NCBI GenBank assembly: GCA_029861535.1
Contig: JAOTZC010000002.1
Span: 62,001 to 126,000, forward strand
Origin: Gammaproteobacteria bacterium
Lineage (GTDB): Bacteria > Pseudomonadota > Gammaproteobacteria > Steroidobacterales > Woeseiaceae
Length of the DNA: 64,000 bases
Direction of reading: 5' to 3'
A program made the position numbers and the translations under genes. Of the stretch, positions 1 through 7,753 are shown in pieces; within the stretch, counting starts at the first letter, position 1, and each line of letters opens with the position of its first letter. The notes under the pieces were generated by a model. The model was not told where the DNA came from. It worked only from the letters and a program-made list of their open reading frames with translations, and made no database searches.

Positions 1-207
1 GTAGTTTCGCGCGAGCTTGATCATCGCATCCTGCACCAGATCGAGCGCGTCGTCTCTGTCACGCACCGCAATTTCTGCGATTCGCAGAGCACGTCGCTCC
101 ACTTCGGCGAAGAACAGATTCAGTTGCCGTTCGGTCTGCAGCGTTTCCGCTCCCGTCGATTGCTCGCAGGGCGACGATACCGCAAAAACACCGACGTAGG
201 CGCTCAT
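1..207 (-). CDS. ECF-type RNA polymerase sigma factor, N-terminal part (cut by window edge)
   Basis: Reads from an ATG at 207 to the left edge, giving only the first 69 residues. The visible part matches sigma region 2 of extracytoplasmic-function sigma factors: a helix with [20 protein letters not shown], then [18 protein letters not shown], the region 2.2 core that contacts the RNA polymerase beta' coiled coil. A purine-rich GGGAGAG about eight bases upstream serves as ribosome site. The first 25 or so residues are not part of the fold and the true start could lie slightly inside. It is divergent from priA, with about 200 bp between them. The promoter-recognition region 4 lies outside the window, so the regulon cannot be judged. 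Confidence 0.75.
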   Translation of the reverse strand, partial: MSAYVGVFAVSSPCEQSTGAETLQTERQLNLFFAEVERRALRIAEIAVRDRDDALDLVQDAMIKLARNY

Positions 208-410
208 GAGGCAGCTCTCCCTGCTGTGGCGTTCAAAGTGCGCATCCCTTTTGCCCTCTTGACTCCATCACGAGGTCATCTAACGTGTCCTAGCTAAAAT
301 AACGTCTGGACGACAATCCGGTTGACAGCTAATGGAGCGTATTCAGACACTGACATTATGTAAAATCCTATCGTGTCGCTGTAGTCTAACCCATTGTTTT
401 TAAGGCACTC

Positions 411-2618
411 TTGACCCAAGAATCGATCCTCAACGTCGCCGTCAATGTGCCGCTTTCGCGGCTTTTCGACTATCTGCCGCCGGCGGGCAACAGCCGCGTC
501 CAGGCCGGAGCCCGGGTGCTGATACCGTTCGGGCGCCGCGATGTGGTCGGCCTCGTTGTTGGCGTCAGTGACACCAGTGGCATCCCGTTTCCTCAGATCA
601 AGCGTGCGCACGCGGTGCTCGACGACAAACCGCTGCTTTCCGACGAGGCTTTGTGGTTGATCCGCTTCACCAGCGACTACTACCACCACCCGATTGGCGA
701 AGTTGCAGCTGCCGCACTGCCGGCCCTGTTGCGCAAGGGTCGGGCGCTGCATCCGCGCGTCGAGTTCATTGCAATAAGTGATACCGGCAGCAATGCCGAC
801 ATCGAGCTGTTGGCAAAACGTGCCCCGAAGCAAGCAGAGCTTTTGACGGTACTCGCGGACGCGGCTGGCAATGGCATCGACGTCGAAGCGCTTACCGAAG
901 CATTACCAAATTGGCGTCGAGTGGCAAAGCCGCTTTTGCAAAAGGGTCTTGTCACCCGTTTTGAGGGGCGCGCCGACAACAAAGACCCGGTGCACGATCT
1001 CGTGCCTGCCGCCGGCCCAAAACTCAACGATGAGCAGCAGGCCGCGGTTACCGCGGTTCGAACCGCAAGCGGTTTTGCCGCGTTTCTTCTCGACGGCGTA
1101 ACAGGCAGCGGCAAAACAGAAGTTTATCTGCATCTAATTGAAGACGTGCTCGACAACAACGATCAGGTACTCGTGTTGGTACCTGAAATCGGGCTGACCC
1201 CACAACTTGTGTCTCGATTTCGTTCGCGATTGGGACTGGAGCCGGCGCTACTGCATTCCGGGCTCTCTGATCTCGAGCGTCTATCTGCGTGGCGACGAGC
1301 ACGCTCCGGTGAAGCAAGACTTGTTGTCGGCACGCGCTCGGCCGTGTTTACACCGCTGCCGAATGCCAAGCTGATCATTGTTGACGAGGAGCATGATCAT
1401 TCGTTCAAGCAACAGGAAGGTCTTCGCTATTCCGCCAGAGATCTCGCCATCGCGCGCGCCAATCACTCGGCGATTCCTATCGTACTTGGTACAGCGACGC
1501 CGACACTCGAAATGCTTAAACATTGCGGTGACGAAAATTACACACACCTGTTGTTACCGCGACGGGCGGGCGGAGCTCGGCCGCCGGTGATGCGTATCAT
1601 TGACGTAAGCCGCACGCCGACAGAAGATTCGCTTAGTGATGTTCTGACCAAAGCGATTACAGAGCACCTGTCAAACAATGGACAGGTGCTGCTATTTCTA
1701 AATCGGCGCGGTTTTGCACCAACGTTGATATGTCCCGCTTGTGGTCACGTCGCCGAGTGCCGCCGCTGCGATTCGCGGATGACGGTACATGCTCGCGCAC
1801 AACAACTACGCTGCCATCACTGTGCCGATGCGCGGCCGCTGGATGATACTTGTAGCGAATGCGGCAGCGCTGTGCGACTGCTCGGTGCCGGCACCGAAAG
1901 GCTTGAAGAAGCACTGATCCGCCGCCTGCCGGGGCGAACGATCAAGCGCATCGACAGTGACAGCACGCAACGCCGCGGCGCCATTGATAAGGCCTTGTCC
2001 GAGGCGACTCTCGGCAACGCCGAAATTCTTGTCGGCACGCAAATGTTATCGAAGGGGCATCATTTTCCAAAGCTGACACTGGTTGGTGTTATTAATGCCG
2101 ACCAAGGATTGTTTGGTACCGACTTCCGTTCCGACGAACGCATGGCACAGTCGATCGTTCAGGTTTCCGGACGTGCCGGCCGCGAAAATATTCCGGGCGA
2201 AGTGCTCATTCAAACGGCGTTTCCCGAACATCCGTTCTGGCGCCGATTGATTGACGGCGGATATGCCGGCGTGTCTGCAGACGCTCTGGAAGAACGTGCG
2301 GCTACGCATTGGCCACCGTATTCGCACCTTGCGTTGATTCGTGCGGCCGCCCACAAGCGCGTCGATGCGCACGCATTCCTAAACACAGCCAAGCGTCTAT
2401 CCGAGGAAGTCAGCATAACCGATGTTCGTTTGTTGGGACCGGTCGACGCTGTTATGGCGCGCAAGGCCGGTCGCTACCGTGCCCAACTGTTGTTGCAAAC
2501 CGGTGACCGCAAAGCGCTGCACGCTCTGCTGCGACAACTTCGGCCGGCCCTTGAATCAGAGCCGGCGGTGCGCAGAGTACGCTGGTCTATCGACGTCGAC
2601 CCGATCGAACTATTTTGA
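411..2618 (+). CDS. priA: Primosomal protein N' (PriA replication-restart helicase)
   Basis: PriA binds stalled forks and D-loops, unwinds DNA 3' to 5' and reloads the DnaB helicase through PriB/DnaT. The protein has 735 residues, the usual length. The N-terminal 3'-DNA-binding domain (about 1-110) is followed by a helicase domain with Walker A GVTGSGKTE (about 229-237) and DEEH (325-328). Eight cysteines form four CxxC pairs (441/444, 450/453, 468/471, 481/484) of the two zinc sites. Motifs V-VI follow, with the QVSGRAGR stretch. The start is a TTG at 411 that fits the conserved beginning of the family; no in-frame ATG lies nearby. It precedes argS by 67 bp on the same strand. Confidence 0.96.
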   Translation: MTQESILNVAVNVPLSRLFDYLPPAGNSRVQAGARVLIPFGRRDVVGLVVGVSDTSGIPFPQIKRAHAVLDDKPLLSDEALWLIRFTSDYYHHPIGEVAAAALPALLRKGRALHPRVEFIAISDTGSNADIELLAKRAPKQAELLTVLADAAGNGIDVEALTEALPNWRRVAKPLLQKGLVTRFEGRADNKDPVHDLVPAAGPKLNDEQQAAVTAVRTASGFAAFLLDGVTGSGKTEVYLHLIEDVLDNNDQVLVLVPEIGLTPQLVSRFRSRLGLEPALLHSGLSDLERLSAWRRARSGEARLVVGTRSAVFTPLPNAKLIIVDEEHDHSFKQQEGLRYSARDLAIARANHSAIPIVLGTATPTLEMLKHCGDENYTHLLLPRRAGGARPPVMRIIDVSRTPTEDSLSDVLTKAITEHLSNNGQVLLFLNRRGFAPTLICPACGHVAECRRCDSRMTVHARAQQLRCHHCADARPLDDTCSECGSAVRLLGAGTERLEEALIRRLPGRTIKRIDSDSTQRRGAIDKALSEATLGNAEILVGTQMLSKGHHFPKLTLVGVINADQGLFGTDFRSDERMAQSIVQVSGRAGRENIPGEVLIQTAFPEHPFWRRLIDGGYAGVSADALEERAATHWPPYSHLALIRAAAHKRVDAHAFLNTAKRLSEEVSITDVRLLGPVDAVMARKAGRYRAQLLLQTGDRKALHALLRQLRPALESEPAVRRVRWSIDVDPIELF

Positions 2619-2624
2619 CCCAGC

Positions 2625-2650
2625 CGTGATTAACTATCGTGATTAACTAT
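2625..2650. repeat. Tandem duplication of a 13-bp unit between priA and argS
   Basis: The unit CGTGATTAACTAT is present twice, head to tail and without mismatch (2625-2637 and 2638-2650), in the 67-bp gap ahead of argS. It may be a replication slip or a regulatory site; the sequence does not decide. Confidence 0.8.
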
Positions 2651-2685
2651 TTCGTGGCTGTACGCTGTAGAATCCCGGTCCGCTC

Positions 2686-4437
2686 ATGAAGTCCCTTGTC
2701 GCCAATCTCGTGTCTGACGCGCTAGCGTCGCTGCCGGAGCTCTCCGCTGCAGCGAAGAGCCTATCGACGATAAGCACAGTCGAACGCACCCGTGACGCCG
2801 CGCACGGTGATTTCGCGACAAACATTGCGATGCGTCTTGCGAAACCGACGAAAAAAAACCCGCGTGAGATCGCGAACAATATTATTGATGTGCTGCCGGA
2901 CAGCGACATCATCGAAAAGGTCGAGATCGCCGGTCCCGGTTTTATCAACTTCTACCTGAGTCCAGCCGCGTTTCATGCCGAAGTCGTAGCTATTCTCGAG
3001 CAGGGCGAGGAGTACGGCCGACAGCCGACGAGAGACGGCCCGAAAATTTTGCTCGAATTCGTTTCGGCTAATCCGACCGGTCCACTGCATGTCGGTCATG
3101 GTCGCCACGCTGCCTATGGCGCGACGATCGGCAATCTGCTTGAAGCGATGGGCTACCCGGTCAGCCGTGAATACTACGTCAACGACGGTGGTCGGCAGAT
3201 GGACATCCTCGGCGCAAGCGTCTGGATACGTCTATTGCAGAACCAAGGCATCGATGTTGCGTTCCCGCAGGGTGGCTATCGCGGCGATTACATACGCGAC
3301 ATTGCCGAGAACATCGATACCGATGGAATTGCGCCAGTCTCGGCCGACGACGTCAACGACGGCTTGCCGAACGATGCGCCCGCGGGTGATAGGGAAGAGT
3401 ACATCGAAGCGATTATCGAGAAAGCAAAGAGTCTGCTCGGCAACGAAGGATTCGACCGCATTCGCCAGCAGGCACTCGAGTCGATTCTTGTCGATATCGA
3501 AGACGATCTTACCGAATTTGGCGTAAGTTTCGACAGCCGTTATTCGGAGCAGAGCCTGGAGAAATCAGGTCGTATCGATGCCGCAATCGACGTGCTCAAA
3601 GAGCGAGACATATTGTACGAGAAGGATGGGGCATTGTGGTTCCCAGCGACACAGTTCGGCGACGAAAAAGATCGCGTCGTCGTCCGTAAGAACGGGGCTA
3701 AGACTTATTTTGCGTCAGACATTGCCTATCACTTTGACAAGCGCGAGCGCGGCTTCGACCATCTTCTGGACATTCTCGGTGCTGATCATCACGGCTACGT
3801 GACACGCGTTCGCGCCGGCCTAAAAGCAATGGGCTACGAGGGCGACGATCTCGAAGTTGAGCTTATGCAGTTCGTTACGCTGTATCGAGGCGGTCAGAAA
3901 ATGCAAATGTCGACGCGCAGCGGCGAGTTCGACACCTTGCGGCAGCTGCGAGCCGAAGTCGGCAACGATGCAGCGCGCTTTTTCTATGTTTCACGATCGA
4001 ACGATCAGCACCTCGACTTCGATCTCGATGTCGCGAAATCACAATCAAACGACAATCCAGTCTATTACATTCAATACGCGCACGCGCGTATTGCCAGCGT
4101 ATTCCGCCAGTTGCGGGAAAAAGAGCTGCGCTACGACGGAACGAACGGACAGAAGAACCTGGATGCGCTGACAGAATCGCAGGAGAAATCCTTGCTAACG
4201 TCGCTCAGTCGTTATCCGGAGGTAATCGAGCTGGCGGCGAACAATCGCGCACCGCAACATCTCGTGCACTACCTGCGAGATCTCGCCAATGATTTCCATA
4301 GCTGGTACAACGCGCACGTCTTCATTGTCGACGATGCACGAATTCGTGATGCGCGCCTGACGCTTTGCGCCGCGACCCGGATTGTCATCGCAAACGGGCT
4401 TGCAATTCTTGGCGTATCAGCACCGGAGTCCATGTAA
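2686..4437 (+). CDS. argS: Arginyl-tRNA synthetase
   Basis: Class I aminoacyl-tRNA synthetase that charges tRNA-Arg with arginine in the cytoplasm. It has 583 residues, the usual size. An N-terminal Add-1 domain (about 1-95) for tRNA D-loop recognition is followed by the HIGH signature as HVGH near residue 135. The KMSK-like loop KMQMS lies at about 405-409, a normal degenerate form in ArgRS. The C-terminal helical anticodon-binding DALR domain holds YAHARIASVFRQL and ends near NGLAILGVSAPESM. The stop codon overlaps the next start by one base (TAATG), so argS and the SPOR protein are probably translated in a coupled way. Confidence 0.97.
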   Translation: MKSLVANLVSDALASLPELSAAAKSLSTISTVERTRDAAHGDFATNIAMRLAKPTKKNPREIANNIIDVLPDSDIIEKVEIAGPGFINFYLSPAAFHAEVVAILEQGEEYGRQPTRDGPKILLEFVSANPTGPLHVGHGRHAAYGATIGNLLEAMGYPVSREYYVNDGGRQMDILGASVWIRLLQNQGIDVAFPQGGYRGDYIRDIAENIDTDGIAPVSADDVNDGLPNDAPAGDREEYIEAIIEKAKSLLGNEGFDRIRQQALESILVDIEDDLTEFGVSFDSRYSEQSLEKSGRIDAAIDVLKERDILYEKDGALWFPATQFGDEKDRVVVRKNGAKTYFASDIAYHFDKRERGFDHLLDILGADHHGYVTRVRAGLKAMGYEGDDLEVELMQFVTLYRGGQKMQMSTRSGEFDTLRQLRAEVGNDAARFFYVSRSNDQHLDFDLDVAKSQSNDNPVYYIQYAHARIASVFRQLREKELRYDGTNGQKNLDALTESQEKSLLTSLSRYPEVIELAANNRAPQHLVHYLRDLANDFHSWYNAHVFIVDDARIRDARLTLCAATRIVIANGLAILGVSAPESM

Positions 4438-5021
4438 TGGCCAAACGTCGAAAGCGTCGAAAAACTCGATCCAAGGCCAGAACAAATCAGGAATACCCCG
4501 GCTGGGCTTACGGCTTATTCGGCCTCGCGATCGGCCTGTCGGTTGCAGCGGCAGTCTGGGTCAATGATCGGCGACCCAACAATACGTCAATAGCAGCGGC
4601 ACGCGAACCCGCCAGTCTCGACAGCGCACTGGATGACAACAACGAACAAAAAAGCGCAGCCGCATCCGCAGAACCGAAAAAGAGCCGCTTCGATTTTTAC
4701 GATGTACTACCAAATTTCGAGGTCATCATCCCAGAGCAAGAACCCGACGTTGCAGCCGATATTGAGCCGAAGGCGGTCGTCGACCCTGGGGTCTATGTTC
4801 TGCAGGTCGGCTCCTTTACAGCCTATGTGGACGCCGATCGGCGCCGTGCGGAACTGGCGTTGCAGGGCATCGAATCGTCTATCCAGCGCGTAACAATTGA
4901 CGACAAGACTTACCATCGCGTACGCATCGGCCCGACGGACGACCTCGATGAACTGAACATGCTGCGCAGTCGCCTAAGGGCGGCCGAGATCGATGCGCTA
5001 CGAATACGTCTTGGCAACTAG
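4437..5021 (+). CDS. SPOR-domain membrane protein (FtsN-like)
   Basis: A 194-residue protein with a strongly basic cytoplasmic tail (KRRKRRKTRSK), one membrane segment at about 24-43, a proline- and acid-rich linker and a C-terminal SPOR domain (about 119-194; YVLQVGSFTAYVDADRRRAEL, then VRIGPTDDLDELNMLRSRL). SPOR domains bind peptidoglycan glycans stripped of peptides at the division site, which suggests a cell-division or cell-wall role. The ATG at 4437 overlaps the argS stop by one base. The argS-SPOR pairing is a common arrangement in gammaproteobacteria. It may be the FtsN equivalent, but the sequence alone does not separate FtsN from other SPOR proteins. Confidence 0.85.
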   Translation: MAKRRKRRKTRSKARTNQEYPGWAYGLFGLAIGLSVAAAVWVNDRRPNNTSIAAAREPASLDSALDDNNEQKSAAASAEPKKSRFDFYDVLPNFEVIIPEQEPDVAADIEPKAVVDPGVYVLQVGSFTAYVDADRRRAELALQGIESSIQRVTIDDKTYHRVRIGPTDDLDELNMLRSRLRAAEIDALRIRLGN

Positions 5022-6408
5022 GGCACATAAGGCAATTCTTAACCTGCCGCTGCTTATGTTGGTAGGCTGCCAAACAACAACGTCGTTACCAGAACCCACA
5101 CAAGACGAACCACCTCCGGTTGTCGCCCCGCCAGGCATCGAGGTCGCGCCGCCGCCAGAACCCGACAAGTCAAAACTTCGCATCACGATCGCATCCGTCG
5201 GAGACATGATGATTGGCACCGACTATCCAAATAATCATCTTCCAGACGACGATGGCGTCAGCTTTTTTGCGGCTGTAACACCGTGGTTGTCCGCTGCCGA
5301 TGTTGCTTTCGGTAATCTCGAAGGTGTGCTCCTTGATGGTGGAGAGCCTGGGAAAAAGTGCAGCAACCCGAATGCTTGTTACCTGTTTCGCAGCCCGACA
5401 CGCTATGCCGAGCTATACCGTACAGCAGGCTTTGACGTCTTAAGCCTCGCGAACAATCACGCTCGTGATTTTGGTGAGGAAGGCCGCACGTCCACAATGC
5501 AGGCACTCGACCAGGTGGGCATTCATCATTCCGGGCGCATCGGCGAGTTTGCAGCATTCGAAGTGCATGGCCTGAAGGTGGCCGTACTGGCTTACGCCGT
5601 CACCAAGAACTCAAACATGATGCTCGACTATGCGTATGCGGTGGAAAATGTCTCAACGTATGTAAGCTCGCACGACATCGTCATCGTTTCGTTCCACGGT
5701 GGCGCCGAAGGTCGCGATGTCACTCGCATTCCGTTTGATGAAGAAGAATACTACGGTGAGCCACGCGGTGACGTTGTGCGCTTCGCACGCGCGGTGGTTG
5801 ATGCCGGTGCCGACCTGGTCATCGGCCACGGCCCGCACGTCGTGCGCGCAATGGAACGCTACAAGGGCCGTCTAATCGCCTACAGCCTTGGCAACTTCGC
5901 GACTTACTACGGCATCAGCGTTGCCGGAATCAAGGGCGTTGCTCCAATACTCTTTACGACGCTTGATGGCGCCGGCCATTTCGTCGACGGCGAGATTGTT
6001 TCGACCGTACAAATCAGGCCGGCGGGCCCGTCGATTGACGCGACGAATCGCGCGCTGAGCCTGCTACGACGACTAAGTGCTGAAGACTTTGGCAAGCCGG
6101 GACTATTGTTTCAAGCAGACGGCAAAATTCTTCCTGCCGACCGGCCGCCGGTTGCCGAAAGAACGTTTGACGAAAGCAGTTTCGGCGAAGGCGGGCCGGC
6201 GCCCTGCACGGAGGCTTGGTACTGGTTGCTTGAATCGAAAGTGTCGAGCGGCGACGGTATGGGCCACGGACCGGACCACGGCTCCGCCGAGTGGCAGTCG
6301 GTAATTGAATTCAAGCTCGGCGTCCGCGACGATACCACAGTACCGCCTATCGACACGCCAGCGTGGTGTGATTACATTGACCGGCTATTTATTAGTCGTC
6401 AGAACTAA
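4993..6408 (+). CDS. CapA-family putative lipoprotein (poly-gamma-glutamate synthesis-type phosphoesterase fold)
   Basis: A 471-residue protein beginning with a basic stretch, a short hydrophobic run and a lipobox-like LVGC, so Cys26 is probably lipidated. A proline-rich linker follows, then a CapA domain of calcineurin-like fold. Its landmarks are SVGDMMIGTD near residue 70, FGNLEG, LANNHARDFG, VSFHGGAEG and IGHGPHVV. CapA proteins act in poly-gamma-glutamate or related surface-polymer formation, but most bacterial members have no known substrate and no other pgs/cap gene is nearby. The start overlaps the SPOR gene by 29 bp. The 3' end overlaps the convergent ntrX by 17 bp. Confidence 0.8.
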   Translation: MRYEYVLATRAHKAILNLPLLMLVGCQTTTSLPEPTQDEPPPVVAPPGIEVAPPPEPDKSKLRITIASVGDMMIGTDYPNNHLPDDDGVSFFAAVTPWLSAADVAFGNLEGVLLDGGEPGKKCSNPNACYLFRSPTRYAELYRTAGFDVLSLANNHARDFGEEGRTSTMQALDQVGIHHSGRIGEFAAFEVHGLKVAVLAYAVTKNSNMMLDYAYAVENVSTYVSSHDIVIVSFHGGAEGRDVTRIPFDEEEYYGEPRGDVVRFARAVVDAGADLVIGHGPHVVRAMERYKGRLIAYSLGNFATYYGISVAGIKGVAPILFTTLDGAGHFVDGEIVSTVQIRPAGPSIDATNRALSLLRRLSAEDFGKPGLLFQADGKILPADRPPVAERTFDESSFGEGGPAPCTEAWYWLLESKVSSGDGMGHGPDHGSAEWQSVIEFKLGVRDDTTVPPIDTPAWCDYIDRLFISRQN

Positions 6409-7753
6409 TCGACTTAAAATCGACTCCGAGCGAGCGAAGTTTACGATACAGGTGCGTTCGCTCCATCCCAACTCGCTTGGCAAGCTGACCGACCTTGCCA
6501 TCGCAAAGAACCAGTTGTTGTTGTAGATACGTGCGCTCGAACTGTTCGCGTGCTTCGCGTAGCGGCAACGCGAGCAGGTCCTGCTTCACAAGCGGTTCAT
6601 CCGTTTGTGCGCTGCTGCTGATTTCTGCTTCAACTTCCTGCAGCGATATGTCGGCATCGGACCCCGTGAGCAACAGGCGCCGCACCAGGTTCTTGAGTTC
6701 CCGAACATTATCTGGCCACGGATAATTGCGCAGTCGATTCTGCGCCGCAACGCCGAACCGGCGAAACGACAAACCCTCCGAATCGACGAGCTTATCTACG
6801 TAGTAGGTCAGTAATTCCGGCACGTCTTCAGCATAATCTCGAAGTGGCGGCACTTTGAGACTAAGTATTTGTAGATGCGATAACAGATCGCGGCGCAGCT
6901 CACCTGCCTCAATTCTTGCGTCATAGTCGGCGCTAACGGTTGCGACAACGCGCGCTTCGAGCCGTACTGGCTCGGTACCACCTACGCGCGTGAATTTGCC
7001 ATCCTCAAGCACGCCCAAGAGAATTCGCTGCCCAGTCGCATTTAGATCGGCGAGTTCGTCAATAATCAGCGTGCCGCCCGCAGCGCGCTCGAATGCGCCA
7101 GCATTGATCTGGCCTTGAGATTCGCTGCCGAGCAGCTGTTCTTCGACATTACTCTCGGTCAGTGACGCGGTGGTCACGCTTGTTAACGGTTCCTCCGCGC
7201 GTCGGCTCAGCGCGTGCATGTAGCGTGCAAATGCACCTCGACCGGTTCCCGTCTCACCGCTCAGAAGCACGCTCGCGTCATGTCGCGCGTACTGTTGTAC
7301 TTTTTCGCGCAACGACTGCATCACCTCGCTGCGGCCGACGGGCGTCAGCAACGATGGCAACATGCTGCGCGCTTTCATCGCAGTCGTTCCGGCGGAGTCG
7401 AGAGCGCCCTCAACTGTTCTTAACAGCTTGGCGAGCGACAGCGGTTTCTCGACAAAATCGAATGCGCCGAGTCGGGTCGCTTCTACCGCCGTGTCGACCG
7501 TGCCATGACCGGACATAACCACCACCGGACAATTCATCTCGCCAGTGTCCGACCATTCACGCAACAACGTAATGCCGTCGGTATCCGGCATCCAAATATC
7601 GAGCAGCACTAGGTCAAATTTCGATGCCCCACGCGCGGAACGCGCTTCTTCCGCGTTTGCCGCAACCGTGACACCGTGGCCTTCTTCACTGAGAATTTCG
7701 GATATCAGCGCTCGAATATCTGCTTCATCATCGACTACCAGTACCTGACTCAC
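6392..7753 (-). CDS. ntrX: NtrX-type response regulator with an eroded AAA+ domain
   Basis: A 453-residue protein with receiver, AAA+ and Fis-type helix-turn-helix domains, partner of the upstream NtrY kinase; the two genes overlap by 4 bp. The receiver is intact: acidic pocket D8/D9, phosphoacceptor D52, K103. The AAA+ part is unusual. Walker A reads GETGTGRG (166-173) with Arg172 in place of the ATP-binding lysine. The GAFTGA loop for sigma-54 contact is absent between about 209 and 219. One arginine-finger position is His293. Walker B IIDE (230-233) remains. The C-terminus (LAKRVGMERTHLYRKLRSLG) is a Fis-like DNA-binding helix-turn-helix. It probably regulates transcription by DNA binding rather than as a sigma-54 ATPase. 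Confidence 0.9.
   Translation of the reverse strand: MSQVLVVDDEADIRALISEILSEEGHGVTVAANAEEARSARGASKFDLVLLDIWMPDTDGITLLREWSDTGEMNCPVVVMSGHGTVDTAVEATRLGAFDFVEKPLSLAKLLRTVEGALDSAGTTAMKARSMLPSLLTPVGRSEVMQSLREKVQQYARHDASVLLSGETGTGRGAFARYMHALSRRAEEPLTSVTTASLTESNVEEQLLGSESQGQINAGAFERAAGGTLIIDELADLNATGQRILLGVLEDGKFTRVGGTEPVRLEARVVATVSADYDARIEAGELRRDLLSHLQILSLKVPPLRDYAEDVPELLTYYVDKLVDSEGLSFRRFGVAAQNRLRNYPWPDNVRELKNLVRRLLLTGSDADISLQEVEAEISSSAQTDEPLVKQDLLALPLREAREQFERTYLQQQLVLCDGKVGQLAKRVGMERTHLYRKLRSLGVDFKSISSDD

Noticed and set aside
294-833. Minus-strand frame of 179 codons over the start of priA
   Set aside because: It is antisense to conserved PriA sequence and lacks a recognisable fold.
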